Positions 1-10,129 are shown, numbered from the stretch's first letter. The stretch is DNA of 64,000 bases from Novacetimonas maltaceti (GCF_002906255.1 NZ_POTC01000007.1:37562-101561); one strand, 5' to 3'. Numbers and translations: made by a program. Notes: generated from the letters alone by a model not told the origin.

Positions 1-871
1 GCATATGCCGCCACACCGCGCGTGAGACGATGTCGCGCGCGGCCAGTTCCTCGGTAAAGCGATCACCGTTCTCGTCCACCAGCACGGCGCCTTCGCCACG
101 CACGGCCTCGCTGATCAGCGGCATCGGCCCCGCCACATGGCGCGCGGCAAGGGCGGTGGGGTGGAACTGCACGAACTCAAGGTTGCCAAGGACCGCCCCT
201 GCACGCGCGGCCAGCGCCAGTCCCTGCCCGCACGCGCCCAGCGGGTTGGTCGTATCGCCAAACAGGCCGCCGATCCCCCCCGTGGCCAGCACCACGGCAG
301 GCGCGGGCCATGCGATATCGCGCCCGGCAATGCCGGCGCGCACGCCCGTCACGGCCCCGTCATGGGTCAGGAGCGCATGCACCCGGGCGTTTTCAAGTAC
401 CGTGATGCGCGGCGTGGCACGCACACGCGCCACCAGTGCCTCCATGATCGCGGCACCGGAGGCATCGCCACGGGCATGCACGATGCGGTGGCGGCAGTGC
501 GCGGCCTCCAGCCCCAGTTTAAGCGTCCCGTCCGCCGCGCGGTCAAACCGCACCCCGAACGCCGCAAGGCGCGCGATGGCGTCCGGCCCGTCGGCAGTGA
601 CACGTTCCACGATCGCGCGATCGCACAGCCCCGCCCCGGCGGCCAGCGTATCGGCCGCATGCAGCGCGGGCGCATCATCCGCCCCTACGGCTGCGGCAAT
701 CCCGCCCTGCGCCAGCATGCTCGACGCCATTGCGGGACGGACGGCGGCCAATGGTCCTGCCGACAGCAGCACGCAGGGCCGATCGAGCATCAGCGCCGTC
801 ATCACCCCGGCCAGTCCGCCGCCGACAATGACGGGTTGCCCGGCCAGGGCACGCAGGCTTTCGCCCGTCAT
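1..871 (-). CDS. nadB: L-aspartate oxidase, 3' end beyond the window edge
   Basis: Oxidises L-aspartate to iminoaspartate with FAD, the first step of de novo NAD synthesis, and passes the product to NadA. About 290 residues are visible in one open frame that runs off the left edge, so roughly the last 40% is missing. The FAD-binding glycine motif VGGGLAG is at residues 16-22, [11 protein letters not shown] at about 50-60, and the family motif QFHPTAL near residue 240. The start ATG overlaps the nadA stop (ATGA, 868-871), so the two genes are translationally coupled. A nadC gene further left is likely from the usual order but cannot be seen. Identification is firm from the motifs and the nadA context. 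Confidence 0.95.
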   Translation of the reverse strand, partial: MTGESLRALAGQPVIVGGGLAGVMTALMLDRPCVLLSAGPLAAVRPAMASSMLAQGGIAAAVGADDAPALHAADTLAAGAGLCDRAIVERVTADGPDAIARLAAFGVRFDRAADGTLKLGLEAAHCRHRIVHARGDASGAAIMEALVARVRATPRITVLENARVHALLTHDGAVTGVRAGIAGRDIAWPAPAVVLATGGIGGLFGDTTNPLGACGQGLALAARAGAVLGNLEFVQFHPTALAARHVAGPMPLISEAVRGEGAVLVDENGDRFTEELAARDIVSRAVWRHM

Positions 872-1848
872 ATCGCCAGCATGCGTTCGACCGCACGCCG
901 CCCGCGCGCCGCGAGTGCCGGGTCGATCGTCACCTCATGCGTCATGGTCTCCAGCGCATGGCGCAGGCCCGACAGGGTGATGCGCTTCATGTGCGGGCAC
1001 ATGTTGCACGGGCGGACGAAATCGATCTTCGGATGCAAAAGGGCGAGGTTGTCGCTCATGGAGCATTCGGTCACCAGCAGCACCTTGCCGCCGTCATGGG
1101 CCTGCACGTAATCGCTCATCATCGCGGTGGAGCCGGAGAAATCCGACACCGCGACGACTTCGGGCGGGCATTCGGGATGCGCCAGCACCACCACGCCGGG
1201 ATTGTCCTCGCGCATGCGGGTGATCTCCTGCGGGGTGAAGCGTTCGTGCACCTCGCAATGGCCGGGCCACGTGATCATCTGGATGCCGGTCTCCGCCTCG
1301 ATATTACGGGCGAGGAATTCGTCGGGGATCATGATGACCCGGTCCGTGCCAAGGCTTTCGACCACGCGCTTCGCATTGCCCGACGTGCAGCAGATGTCGC
1401 TTTCGGCCTTCACCTCCGCCGAGGTGTTGACGTAGGTCACGACGGGCACGCCGGGATGGCGTTCACGCAGCAGGCGCACGTCGGCGGCCGTGATGGAATC
1501 CGCCAGCGAGCATCCTGCCCGCATGTCGGGGATCAGCACGGTGCTGTCGGGATTGAGCATCTTCGCCGTCTCGGCCATGAAATGCACGCCGGCCATGACG
1601 ATGACGTCGGCGCTGGCCTCCTGCGCTTCACGCGCGAGGGCGAGGCTGTCGCCACGGATGTCGGCAACGCAGTGGAAGATTTCCGGCGTCTGGTAGTTGT
1701 GTGCCAGAATGATCGCGTTGCGCTGCCGCTTGAGCTCCTCGATGGCGCGGATGTCGTCCAGGAACGTCGCCCACTCCATCTCGGGGACCAGATGGCGCAC
1801 GCGGTCGTAAAGCCGGTCAGCCGCTTGCCGGGGACCCAGTTGATTCAT
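868..1848 (-). CDS. nadA: quinolinate synthase A
   Basis: Condenses iminoaspartate with dihydroxyacetone phosphate to quinolinate, using a [4Fe-4S] cluster. The product is 326 aa, a normal length for the shorter NadA type. The three cluster cysteines sit in GCSLADS (near residue 112), WPGHCEVHE (near 200) and CNMCPHMK (near 285). The substrate motif LAHNYQTPE is near residue 50. The start has a strong ribosome site (AGGAGGG at 1854-1860) six bases before the ATG. It is the first enzyme gene of a nadA-nadB unit, with a perfect palindromic NrtR-type operator 33 bp upstream of the start. Expression is therefore probably repressed by the product of the gene just upstream. Confidence 0.97.
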   Translation of the reverse strand: MNQLGPRQAADRLYDRVRHLVPEMEWATFLDDIRAIEELKRQRNAIILAHNYQTPEIFHCVADIRGDSLALAREAQEASADVIVMAGVHFMAETAKMLNPDSTVLIPDMRAGCSLADSITAADVRLLRERHPGVPVVTYVNTSAEVKAESDICCTSGNAKRVVESLGTDRVIMIPDEFLARNIEAETGIQMITWPGHCEVHERFTPQEITRMREDNPGVVVLAHPECPPEVVAVSDFSGSTAMMSDYVQAHDGGKVLLVTECSMSDNLALLHPKIDFVRPCNMCPHMKRITLSGLRHALETMTHEVTIDPALAARGRRAVERMLAI

Positions 1849-1881
1849 GATTGCCCTCCTCGCCGGCGGCCCCAGATTTCT

Positions 1882-1902
1882 TTATACTCAATTTGAGTAT
1901 AA
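1882..1902. promoter_or_regulatory. NrtR-type operator upstream of nadA
   Basis: A perfect inverted repeat: arm TTATACTCAA, one central T, arm TTGAGTATAA. It lies 33 bp before the nadA start. On the minus strand the second arm runs into TATAAAG, which could serve as a -10 box, so a bound repressor would block the promoter. The TACTCAA/TTGAGTA core resembles published NrtR operators of proteobacterial NAD genes, and an NrtR-family gene lies immediately upstream. The palindrome is seen directly; the identity of the binding protein is inferred. Confidence 0.85.
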
Positions 1903-2006
1903 GTGAGGCACGATCATCCGGCCGGACACTTCCAACGTGAAACCCCGCCTGTGTCAATCAGGATTTTCGTGATCCCCTTGCGCATCCCCCGGCGTGGCGG
2001 GCGCGT

Positions 2007-2909
2007 TCAGCCCGAATGCACGATCGGCAGCTTGCTTCCCGCGAACTGCCGCGCACGCCGCACCTCGCCACAGAAACGGAACAGGCGGGCGGGCCTGCCG
2101 CCGGTCTTTTCATCAATCCTGCCTGTTTCCTCAATAAGTTGCTGTTGTGTCACCAGCCGGCGGAAATTCTGCTTGTGCACATGGCAGCCCGCAAGGCTTT
2201 CGACCGTGCGCTGCAACTGGAACAGGGTGAACTCCTCGGGCATCAGTTCGAAGACAACGGGGCGGTAACGTATCCTTGCGCGCAGACGCGCCATGGCCGT
2301 TGCCAATATGCGACGGTGGTCACGGTGCATGTACCGGCCGGGAATCGCCTGCGCGGGGGGGCATCCGGCCTCCGTCACCAGCGTCGCCTCATACAGGAGT
2401 TCATAGCGCTGGAGCACGAGTTCATCGTCCCACGCGCCGCCATCACCGATGGCGAACAGCGCCATGCAGCGCTGCCACTGGCGCATCCGCGTCTCGATAT
2501 CCGCCATGCCCGCCACCCAGGCGCACAGGCGGCGTTCGATCAGGTCCGTGATTTCCTGCGTCGTGTCGCTGGTGCGGTCTTCCCACGGGAAATAGTCATA
2601 CCAGTCGCGCCACCCCGTCTCCCGCGCGTGGCTGCGGGTCAGGGCGAGGTAGGAGATGGAGATGCTGCGCCCCTGTTCGGGGTGCAGGGCACGGTCATGG
2701 TCGGCAAAGGTATAGAGCTGTTCCACATGGCCGATGGGATGGCCGGTCTGCTGCTCCACCCATGAACGCACCCCCGCCTGCAGGGAACGGTGGCTGCTTT
2801 CCAGCGGGCCGGAAGGCAGCAGGCGCCCATCGTCGATCGTCATCACCTGCGGCACGCCATCGCGCACCGCCGTCAGCACCGCGATCAGTTCCGTCACCAC
2901 ATGCGACAT
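2007..2909 (-). CDS. nrtR: NrtR-family Nudix-related transcriptional regulator of NAD synthesis
   Basis: A predicted repressor of NAD biosynthesis genes whose Nudix-like domain senses an NAD metabolite such as ADP-ribose. From MSHVV the protein is 300 aa. Residues about 1-180 form the Nudix-like domain (start ELIAVLTAVRDG). The C-terminal third is a winged helix with FTLFQLQRTVESL and EETGRIDEKTGGRPARLFRF, typical of NrtR. It lies in the same direction as nadA-nadB with the operator between them, so NadA/NadB control is the obvious role. The start is uncertain: in-frame ATGs also occur at 2912, 2927, 2930, 2939 and 2942 because the region repeats GGCATGATGGG. The family-like sequence begins after the innermost ATG, which is why 2909 was chosen. 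Confidence 0.85.
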   Translation of the reverse strand: MSHVVTELIAVLTAVRDGVPQVMTIDDGRLLPSGPLESSHRSLQAGVRSWVEQQTGHPIGHVEQLYTFADHDRALHPEQGRSISISYLALTRSHARETGWRDWYDYFPWEDRTSDTTQEITDLIERRLCAWVAGMADIETRMRQWQRCMALFAIGDGGAWDDELVLQRYELLYEATLVTEAGCPPAQAIPGRYMHRDHRRILATAMARLRARIRYRPVVFELMPEEFTLFQLQRTVESLAGCHVHKQNFRRLVTQQQLIEETGRIDEKTGGRPARLFRFCGEVRRARQFAGSKLPIVHSG

Positions 2910-3154
2910 CATGCCATCCGCGCCCATCATGCCCCCCATCATGCCACCCCGTCATGCCGCCCCTCATGCCCGGGTGTAACGTCCTGCCATGTCACATGTC
3001 CCATGTATCACATGCCCCCGTATCACGCGCCGGTGTGTTTCGCATGCAACCGTCACGCCCCTGCCCCGTTATGACAGACACAATCCGAAACGGACGCCAC
3101 AGGCACGGGTCCTTGTGACCTGTGCCCGTTCATGACCCGAAAAGGAGCATCGGA

Positions 3155-3718
3155 ATGGCGAAAGTCGCTGAAAACACATTCCTGACCGACGTGCAGACCC
3201 TGCGCGCCCGTGCAAAGGCCTCCATAGAACAGGGCGCGCTGACCCCTGCCTATCAGGGGAATGTCAAGACGGCCATCGACCTGTTGCAGACGGTTGTCGC
3301 GACGGAACTGGTCTGTGTCCTGCGCTATACCATGCATTCCATCTCCGTCGAGGGGATCACCAGCGAAAGCGTGGCCGCCGAATTCGCCACCCACGCCAAG
3401 GAAGAGCGCGCGCACATGATGTGGGCCGCCGAACGCATCGACCAGCTGGGCGGCGTGCCCAACCTGTCACCCGAAGGACTGGCGACCCGTTCGGCCAGCG
3501 AATATGGCGCGGGCGGCAACCTGGTGGAAATGGTGCGCCAAAACCTCGTGGCAGAACGCCTCGTGATCGAACATTACCGCGAACTGATCCGCTATTTCGC
3601 GGACCATGACCCCACCACGCGCATCATGCTCGAAAAGATCCTTGCCGAGGAGGAGGAGCACGCAACAGACATGCATGACCTTCTGGTCGCGCATGAAGGC
3701 AAGCCGTTCCTGCCCTGA
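3155..3718 (+). CDS. bacterioferritin/Dps-like ferritin family protein
   Basis: A cytoplasmic ferritin-fold protein of 187 aa that probably oxidises and stores iron or protects DNA. Two E-x-x-H di-iron motifs are visible: KEERAHMMWAAE near residue 82 and AEEEEHATDMHDLL near residue 163. Between them lie the usual helices of a four-helix bundle. The start was chosen at the ATG with AAAGGAG (3141-3147) seven bases upstream; a GTG at 3122 would add 11 unlikely residues. The gene stands alone. No Fur or Irr box was recognised upstream. Bacterioferritin versus another ferritin-like subfamily cannot be settled by eye. Confidence 0.85.
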   Translation: MAKVAENTFLTDVQTLRARAKASIEQGALTPAYQGNVKTAIDLLQTVVATELVCVLRYTMHSISVEGITSESVAAEFATHAKEERAHMMWAAERIDQLGGVPNLSPEGLATRSASEYGAGGNLVEMVRQNLVAERLVIEHYRELIRYFADHDPTTRIMLEKILAEEEEHATDMHDLLVAHEGKPFLP

Positions 3719-3931
3719 TATCCCTTCCGGCCACTTCCCCCTTTTTTCGCGGCGCCTGCGTCCACCGGCCATGTCCCGACATGGCCGGACGCCCCTGCAC
3801 GCCCCTCCCCCGCCGGTTCCACCCGCGCCGGGCGTGCGGGCGCCGCATCCCCTTGCCGCACGGTTGACACCGCCTTCGCCAAGGTGGCCTGACCTGTGCC
3901 AGACCAGACCAATCATTACGGAGACCCTGAC

Positions 3932-5380
3932 ATGACGGACGTCAGAACCTACGACCTGTTCATTGGTGGCGAATGGGTGCCCGCCACGACCGAGGAACGC
4001 GACACCATCCGCAACCCCGCCACGGGCGAGGCGCTGGCCAGCGTCGCCATCGCCAGCAAGGACGACGTGGACCGCGCCCTGCAGACGGCGCAGGAAGCCT
4101 TTGGCACCTGGAGCCGCCTGATCGCCACCGACCGCGCGGACTGCCTGTACAGGCTGATCGACCTGATCCGCCGTGACGAGGAAAAGCTGGCGCGCATCAT
4201 CACCACCGAAAACGGCAAGCCCATCCGCGAGGCAAAGGTGGAGGTCAATTTCGCCATCCAGCTGATCCGTTTCGCCGCGGAAAATGCCCGCCGCCTGGAA
4301 GGCAACATCATCCCCGGCAGCCGCCCGGGCGAGAAGATCCTGATCGAGAAGATCCCCCATGGCGTCGTTGCCGGGATTTCGGCATGGAACTTCCCCCTTG
4401 CCCTGACGGCGCGCAAGCTTGGCCCGGCGCTGGCGGCGGGCAACACGTTCGTCATCAAGCCGCATGAACTGACGCCGCTGTCCACACTGGCGCTTGCGGA
4501 ACTGTCGGTGGAGGCAGGCTTCCCCAAGGGCGTGTTCAATGTCGTCACCGGTGGTGGCGTGACGGTGGGCAACCAGTTGGTCGTCAACCCGATCACCAAG
4601 CTGATCACCATGACCGGCAGCACGCCCGCAGGCCGCAAGATCATGGCAGCGGCGTCCGAGGGGCTGAAGGAAGTGCGGCTGGAACTGGTCGGCAAGGCGC
4701 CGTTCATCGTCATGGACGATGCGGATATCGAGGCGGCCGCAAACGCCGCCGTCGCCGCGCGCTTCATGAACTGCGGGCAGGTCTGCACCGCCAACGAACG
4801 CACCTATGTCCACCAGGCGGTCTATGACCGGTTTCTCGAACTGCTGCGCCGGAAGATCGCGGAAATCAAGGTCGGCAACCCGCTGGATGCGGACACGACC
4901 ATGGGACCGAAGATCAGCAGGGCCGAGCTTGAAAAGGTCGACGAGATGGTCCAGCACGCCGTGGCGCAGGGGGCGAAGGTCGAGATCGGGGGCAAGGCGC
5001 TGACGGGTGGCATCTATGACGCGGGCAATTTCTATGCCCCCACGCTGCTGACCAACGTGACGAACGAAATGGACATCACCCAGAACGAGGTGTTCGGCCC
5101 GGTCCTGTCGCTCATCAAGGTCGAGGACTTTGACGAGGCGCTGATGATGGCCAACAAGTCGCGCTATGGCCTGTCGGCCTACATGTTCACGCAGGACCTC
5201 AAGAAGGTCATGCGCATGAGCAACGAACTGAACTTTGGCGAGATCTACGTCAACCGCGAGGGGGGCGAGGCCGCGCAGGGTTTCCACCATGGCTATGGCG
5301 ACAGCGGCATCGGGGGCGAGGACGGGCAGTACGGCCTCGAAGCCTATGTCGATACCAAGACCATCTACCTCAATTACTGA
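3932..5380 (+). CDS. AldA-type NAD-dependent aldehyde dehydrogenase
   Basis: Oxidises an aldehyde to its acid with NAD(P). It most resembles E. coli AldA (lactaldehyde/glycolaldehyde dehydrogenase) over its whole 482 aa, including the C-terminal motif GIGGEDGQYGL. The catalytic cysteine is C285 in NCGQVCTA and the general-base glutamate is E251. The cofactor region has AWNFPLAL at 151-158 and VIKPHE at 174-179. Oddly, the usual ELGGK signature reads ELVGK, with valine replacing the first glycine. The start ATG follows ACGGAG by about eight bases; an upstream ATG at 3896 lacks such a site. A clear terminator follows. The substrate is unknown. Confidence 0.9.
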   Translation: MTDVRTYDLFIGGEWVPATTEERDTIRNPATGEALASVAIASKDDVDRALQTAQEAFGTWSRLIATDRADCLYRLIDLIRRDEEKLARIITTENGKPIREAKVEVNFAIQLIRFAAENARRLEGNIIPGSRPGEKILIEKIPHGVVAGISAWNFPLALTARKLGPALAAGNTFVIKPHELTPLSTLALAELSVEAGFPKGVFNVVTGGGVTVGNQLVVNPITKLITMTGSTPAGRKIMAAASEGLKEVRLELVGKAPFIVMDDADIEAAANAAVAARFMNCGQVCTANERTYVHQAVYDRFLELLRRKIAEIKVGNPLDADTTMGPKISRAELEKVDEMVQHAVAQGAKVEIGGKALTGGIYDAGNFYAPTLLTNVTNEMDITQNEVFGPVLSLIKVEDFDEALMMANKSRYGLSAYMFTQDLKKVMRMSNELNFGEIYVNREGGEAAQGFHHGYGDSGIGGEDGQYGLEAYVDTKTIYLNY

Positions 5381-5407
5381 GGCGGTTTTCGCATCGCGCA
5401 ACCATGA

Positions 5408-5434
5408 CAGGGGGCCTCCGGGCCTCCTGTTTTT
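5408..5434 (+). terminator. rho-independent terminator of the aldehyde dehydrogenase gene
   Basis: A nine-pair stem (CAGGGGGCC / GGCCTCCTG with one G-T wobble), tetraloop TCCG, then TTTTT. It starts 28 bp after the stop codon. Confidence 0.85.
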
Positions 5435-5457
5435 GTATGAACCAACTGAAGTAAAAG

Positions 5458-5533
5458 AAGTTTTTGGTGAAGTTTTTTCCAAAAAGCTTCAAGGAACGCC
5501 GCCCGTTCAGATCAAAAGGCGGCCCCCAAAAAC
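5458..5533 (+). repeat. palindromic intergenic repeat family 1, copy A
   Basis: First of five copies in this window of an approximately 80 bp element with three stems. The outer stem is GTTTTTGG/CCAAAAAC. Hairpin 1 is TGAAGTTTTTT / AAAAAGCTTCA. Hairpin 2 is GCCGCC/GGCGGC, whose inner TTTT/AAAA pairs have partly decayed here. It lies between convergent genes, 10 bp from the coaA stop, so it could act as a bidirectional terminator. Confidence 0.8.
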
Positions 5534-5543
5534 ACGCACGCCC

Positions 5544-6518
5544 TCAGATCTGGCGCATCCAGACCGTGCTGACGCTGTGGCTTGGCCCCTTGCGCAGGAT
5601 CAGGCGCGCGCGTTCGCGCGTGGGCAGGATGTTTTCCTCAAGGTTGGGCAGGTTGATGCGCCGCCAGATATCACGCGCCACCTTTTCCGCCTGTTCCGGG
5701 GTCAGGTCGCGGTAATGGTGGAAATACGATGTCGGCTTGCGAAAGGCGGTCTGCTGCAGCAACTGGAAACGCTGCACATACCACCGTTCGATATCCTGCG
5801 TATCGGCGTCGAGGTAGATAGAGAAGTCAAAGAAATCCGACGCCATGAAGGGCTGTTCCGACGCGGTCTGGAGCACATTCAGCCCCTCGAAGATCAGGAT
5901 GTCGGGCTGGTCCACCACCTGATAGCGGTCGGGGATGATGTCATACGCCTCGTGCGAGTAGATGGGCACGTCGAGGTTCCGCTCCCCCGCCTTGAGCGCT
6001 GCAAGGAAGGAGATCATCTGCCGCAGGTCATAGCTTTCGGGAAAGCCCTTGCGCGCCATCAGGTCACGCTCCTGCAGCACGCGCGTGGGCAGCAGGAAGC
6101 CGTCCGTCGTCACCAGCGACACGTTGGGATGGTCGGGCCAGCGCGACAGCACCGCCTGCAGCAGGCGGGCGAACGTGCTCTTGCCCACGCCGACGCTGCC
6201 GGCGATGCCGATGATGAAGGGCACCGTCCTGCGCGGCACGCCGAGGAAGGCGCTCTTGACCATGTTGTTGAGGCTGCGACTGGCAAGCACATGCAGGTTG
6301 AGCAGGCGCGACAGGGGCAGGTACACCTCCGCAATGTCCTCGAGCGAGACCGGTTCATTATGGCCGCGCAGGGACGCGACCTCCGCCTCGTTCAGGGACT
6401 GGGGCACATTCGCGCGCAGGGCCGCCCATTCGGGGCGGGGGAAAATCATGTATGGCCGGGTCGCGCCATATGACGGGACCTGTGGCGTGTCGGGCCTGTT
6501 ACCCTTTCCACTCTCCAA
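5544..6518 (-). CDS. coaA: pantothenate kinase, type I
   Basis: Phosphorylates pantothenate, the first and usually controlling step of coenzyme A synthesis, in the cytoplasm. The P-loop GSVGVGKST lies about 75-85 residues from the chosen start. The downstream TTDGFLLP, KGFPESYD and IFEGLNVLQ segments are characteristic of bacterial type I CoaA. The chosen start is a TTG with AGGAGG ten bases upstream (6529-6534), giving 324 aa. An in-frame ATG at 6569 would add 17 residues, and MIFPRPEW begins the conserved part. The gene is convergent with the aldehyde dehydrogenase, with a family 1 repeat between them. The coaD gene for a later CoA step is near 46 kb. Confidence 0.93.
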   Translation of the reverse strand: MESGKGNRPDTPQVPSYGATRPYMIFPRPEWAALRANVPQSLNEAEVASLRGHNEPVSLEDIAEVYLPLSRLLNLHVLASRSLNNMVKSAFLGVPRRTVPFIIGIAGSVGVGKSTFARLLQAVLSRWPDHPNVSLVTTDGFLLPTRVLQERDLMARKGFPESYDLRQMISFLAALKAGERNLDVPIYSHEAYDIIPDRYQVVDQPDILIFEGLNVLQTASEQPFMASDFFDFSIYLDADTQDIERWYVQRFQLLQQTAFRKPTSYFHHYRDLTPEQAEKVARDIWRRINLPNLEENILPTRERARLILRKGPSHSVSTVWMRQI

Positions 6519-7012
6519 GGGCCGCTCTCCTCCTGATGGTCGATCCGGGCACGGGTGCCCTTGATCCACGCCGGGCGGCGTAACATCTTACCCCGCCCCG
6601 ATCCAGAGCGACCGGCCCCAATTTCGCGTGTGCAGGGCCAGGGTGCGCGTCCTACGGCCCCCACCTGATACAGTCGTGACAATTGTGACACGCCTGCCCC
6701 CGTCTGCCGCCCCCCCCCCGCCATGACGCGCGACAGCAGGCCATGCACCGGGCGCGTGCCCCATGGTGTGGCCTGTTTTCCGGGGCAGCCTGCAGGCAGG
6801 AACTTCTTTATGATTTGCACGGCGTCGGCGCGACAGGTTCCTGGACTGAGGGAAACGCCCAGGGCGCGGCCCTGAAACCCGCCAGGGGGCATTGCCCTTT
6901 GGAAACCATGACTTACCAATGGATCGGGAATGGGACCTCCTGCTCCCACGGACAAGAACGCTGCCAGAGGCGACGAGAACACAGCCCCTTCCTGCACATG
7001 ATGGACCGCCCG
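6519..7012. other. intergenic stretch between coaA and glycerate kinase
   Basis: No convincing gene was found in this 494-base stretch between divergent genes. It holds a C-run near 6711-6720 and one copy of the family 2 palindromic repeat (6859-6911). Promoters for both flanking genes must lie here, but none could be assigned with confidence. Confidence 0.6.
6859..6911 (+). repeat. palindromic intergenic repeat family 2, copy 1
   Basis: Two adjacent hairpins. Stem 1 is CAGGGC GCG GCCCTG (6860-6874). Stem 2 is CCAGGGGGC ATT GCCCTTTGG (6882-6902), with two G-T wobbles. They are joined by AAACCCG and followed by AAACCATGA. The same layout recurs at 57119-57173 with compensatory base changes in stem 2. 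Confidence 0.75.
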
Positions 7013-8320
7013 ATGACATCCACCCCTTCCTTCCCTGTCGCGCCGGGCGCATGGCGCGACGACGCCGCGCGCGCGGCCTTGCGCCGGATCTTCGACGCCG
7101 CCATCCACAGCGCACAACCCGCGCGCGTGCTGGCGCGCCACCTGCCGCCGCCGCCCAGGGGGCAGTGCGTGGTGGTGGGGGCGGGCAAGGCCTCGGCCGC
7201 CATGACGGCGGCGCTGGAACAGGCATGGCCGGACGTGCCGCTGCGCGGTGTGGTGGTGACGCGCGACGGCCATGTGGCCACAACGTCGCGCATCCGCGTG
7301 ATGGAAGCCGCCCATCCCGTCCCCGACCGCCGCAGCGAGGACGCGGCGCGCGCCATGCTCGACGCTGTGCGTGGCCTTGGGCCGGATGACCTTGTCATCG
7401 CCCTGATTTCCGGGGGCGGTTCGGCACTGATGGAACTGCCCGCACCGGGCCTGACGCTGGAGGACATGCGTGCACTCAACCGCGCCCTGCTGCATTCGGG
7501 CGCGGACATTGGCGACATGAACCTGGTGCGCCGCCACCTGTCGCAGGTCAAGGGCGGCCGCCTGGCCTGCGCCTGCGCACCCGCCCGTGTGCTGACACTG
7601 GCCATCAGCGACGTGCCGGGGGATGACCCGCTGACCATCGCCAGTGGACCGACCGTGCCAGACCCCACGACGCCTGCCGATGCGCTCGCGGTGCTGCGCC
7701 GTCGCGACATCACCGTCCCGCCACAGGTGATCGACGCCCTGACGCGCCCTGCCCCCGTACCTGCGCCCCCCAACCCGGACAACCGCTACATCCTGATTTC
7801 CACCCCGCTGATGGCGCTTGAGGCCGCAGCGGACGAGGCACGCTGCCTCGGTCTGACGCCGCTGATCCTTGGCGACGCGCTGGAGGGGGAAAGCCGGGAG
7901 GCGGCGATCATCATGTCCGGCATCGCACAGTCCGCGCGCCATCACGACCTGCCGGTGGCAGGGCCTGCCGTGCTGCTGTCGGGTGGGGAGACGACCGTCA
8001 GCATCCGCCCGGCCGACGGGCCGCCGGGACGGGGCGGCCGCAATACGGAATTCCTGCTCTCCCTCGCCCTTGCGCTGCGGGGACAGGACGGGATCTGGGC
8101 CATTGCGGGGGACAGCGACGGCATCGACGGGACCGAGGACGCGGCAGGAGCGCTCATTACGCCCGATACGTTGTCACGGGCCCGTGCGCTGGGTCTGGAC
8201 CCGCGCGACTTCCTGCGCCGCCATGACAGCTACAGCCTGTTTGACGCCACGGGAGACCTGATCCGCACCGGCCCAACGCTGACGAACGTCAACGATATCC
8301 GTGCAATCATGGTGCTGTAG
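7013..8320 (+). CDS. glycerate 2-kinase (MOFRL/GckA type)
   Basis: Phosphorylates D-glycerate, most likely to 2-phosphoglycerate, linking glyoxylate/tartronate or serine metabolism to lower glycolysis. The protein is 435 aa. VVVGAGKASAAM (residues about 47-58), ISGGGSALMELP, the GDIGDMN-to-VRRHLSQVKGGRLA stretch, the SDVPGDDPLTIASGPTVPD block and the C-terminal SGGETTV, GGRNTEFLL and GDSDGIDGTEDAAG motifs are all those of the GckA/TtuD family. The start is uncertain: ATGs at 6998, 7001 and 7013 are in frame and none has a strong ribosome site. The shortest keeps the whole family domain. The 3' end is 30 bp before a family 1 repeat. Confidence 0.9.
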   Translation: MTSTPSFPVAPGAWRDDAARAALRRIFDAAIHSAQPARVLARHLPPPPRGQCVVVGAGKASAAMTAALEQAWPDVPLRGVVVTRDGHVATTSRIRVMEAAHPVPDRRSEDAARAMLDAVRGLGPDDLVIALISGGGSALMELPAPGLTLEDMRALNRALLHSGADIGDMNLVRRHLSQVKGGRLACACAPARVLTLAISDVPGDDPLTIASGPTVPDPTTPADALAVLRRRDITVPPQVIDALTRPAPVPAPPNPDNRYILISTPLMALEAAADEARCLGLTPLILGDALEGESREAAIIMSGIAQSARHHDLPVAGPAVLLSGGETTVSIRPADGPPGRGGRNTEFLLSLALALRGQDGIWAIAGDSDGIDGTEDAAGALITPDTLSRARALGLDPRDFLRRHDSYSLFDATGDLIRTGPTLTNVNDIRAIMVL

Positions 8321-8348
8321 GGAATTCGAAAAACGATTGATAAAATCA

Positions 8349-8430
8349 AAAGTTTTTGGTGAAGCTTTTTTCAAAAAGCTTCAAGGAACGCCGCCTTTTC
8401 AGATCAAAAGGCGGCACCCAGAAACTTTTA
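8349..8430 (+). repeat. palindromic intergenic repeat family 1, copy B
   Basis: The best-preserved copy. The outer stem AAAAGTTTTTGG / CCAGAAACTTTT is 12 pairs with one wobble. Hairpin 1 is TGAAGCTTTTTT / AAAAAGCTTCA. Hairpin 2 is GCCGCCTTTT CAGATC AAAAGGCGGC. It lies between convergent genes and probably ends transcription from both sides. Confidence 0.85.
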
Positions 8431-8453
8431 ATCATTCTTCCCGAACTGGCGGC

Positions 8454-8849
8454 TCAGTTCGCATTGCCGCCGTGCGGCTTGCCGTAACTGACCTGCGTGT
8501 CGGGCACGACGAAGTGCTTCGGGTCTTCCTGATTCTGGGAATCATCATCGTCCCCCGCCTGTGACGGGTCATAGCCGGAGGAGATCATCTGCATCGCCGC
8601 CGCGTCGGGCATGGGGTGATAGGCCTCTGTCGCGGCGTCGGGGTCCGGGTTGATGCGCGGCAACTGCCGCACATGCCCGGCGGCGGAGGCATGCGCCGGG
8701 CCGGGCACCGTGGTCCCGTTGGCGCGATGCCCGCCAATGGGGGGCATTGCCTCATCAACATCCACGGGATCGGTGGGATCGCCATGCATCGTATCGGCGC
8801 ACGATGCCAGGCACAGCAATATCCCGATCATGACAAGACGCGGTTTCAT
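8454..8849 (-). CDS. small acidic lipoprotein, unknown function
   Basis: This 131 aa protein begins MKPRLVMIGILLCLASC, a classic lipoprotein signal with the lipobox cysteine at 17. It should therefore be lipid-anchored to the inner or outer membrane. The mature part is proline-, aspartate- and histidine-rich with an acidic run (GDDDDSQNQEDP) and no recognised domain, and looks largely disordered. It lies just downstream of recA in the same direction, separated by a strong hairpin (8901-8928), so it is probably transcribed separately. Function unknown. Confidence 0.7.
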   Translation of the reverse strand: MKPRLVMIGILLCLASCADTMHGDPTDPVDVDEAMPPIGGHRANGTTVPGPAHASAAGHVRQLPRINPDPDAATEAYHPMPDAAAMQMISSGYDPSQAGDDDDSQNQEDPKHFVVPDTQVSYGKPHGGNAN

Positions 8850-8900
8850 GCGCGCACAGTATCATCCCGCGCCACGGCACAAAGCCCGATTATTGCATAT

Positions 8901-8928
8901 CCTGCCGTCACGCCATGGTGACGGCAGG
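8901..8928 (-). terminator. hairpin after recA
   Basis: A perfect 11-pair stem (CCTGCCGTCAC / GTGACGGCAGG) with loop GCCATG, starting 24 bp after the recA stop. There is no T-run, so rho-independent termination is only likely, not certain. Confidence 0.55.
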
Positions 8929-8951
8929 GACCGGCCATCGGGGTGGATGCG

Positions 8952-9992
<1,041 letters not shown>

Positions 9993-10129
9993 GGCCTGCC
10001 TACCTTTTCGACGAAGCTGTGTTTCGCGCATTCCATGTTCCTGTCTGTGGACCGACACAGGACCCGCCGGACAGGATGGACATGTCCGCGGCCTTTCCAC
10101 ATGGAAGCTGCCTTGCTGCTTCCTATATG

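Noticed and set aside
3467..5482. A 671-codon minus-strand frame opposite the aldehyde dehydrogenase and ferritin genes
   Set aside because: The coding strand has clear ribosome sites and families; the antisense frame has none.
6743..7012. N-terminal extension of glycerate kinase from an ATG at 6743
   Set aside because: It reads through the family 2 hairpin repeat and is not family-like; the domain begins after 7013.
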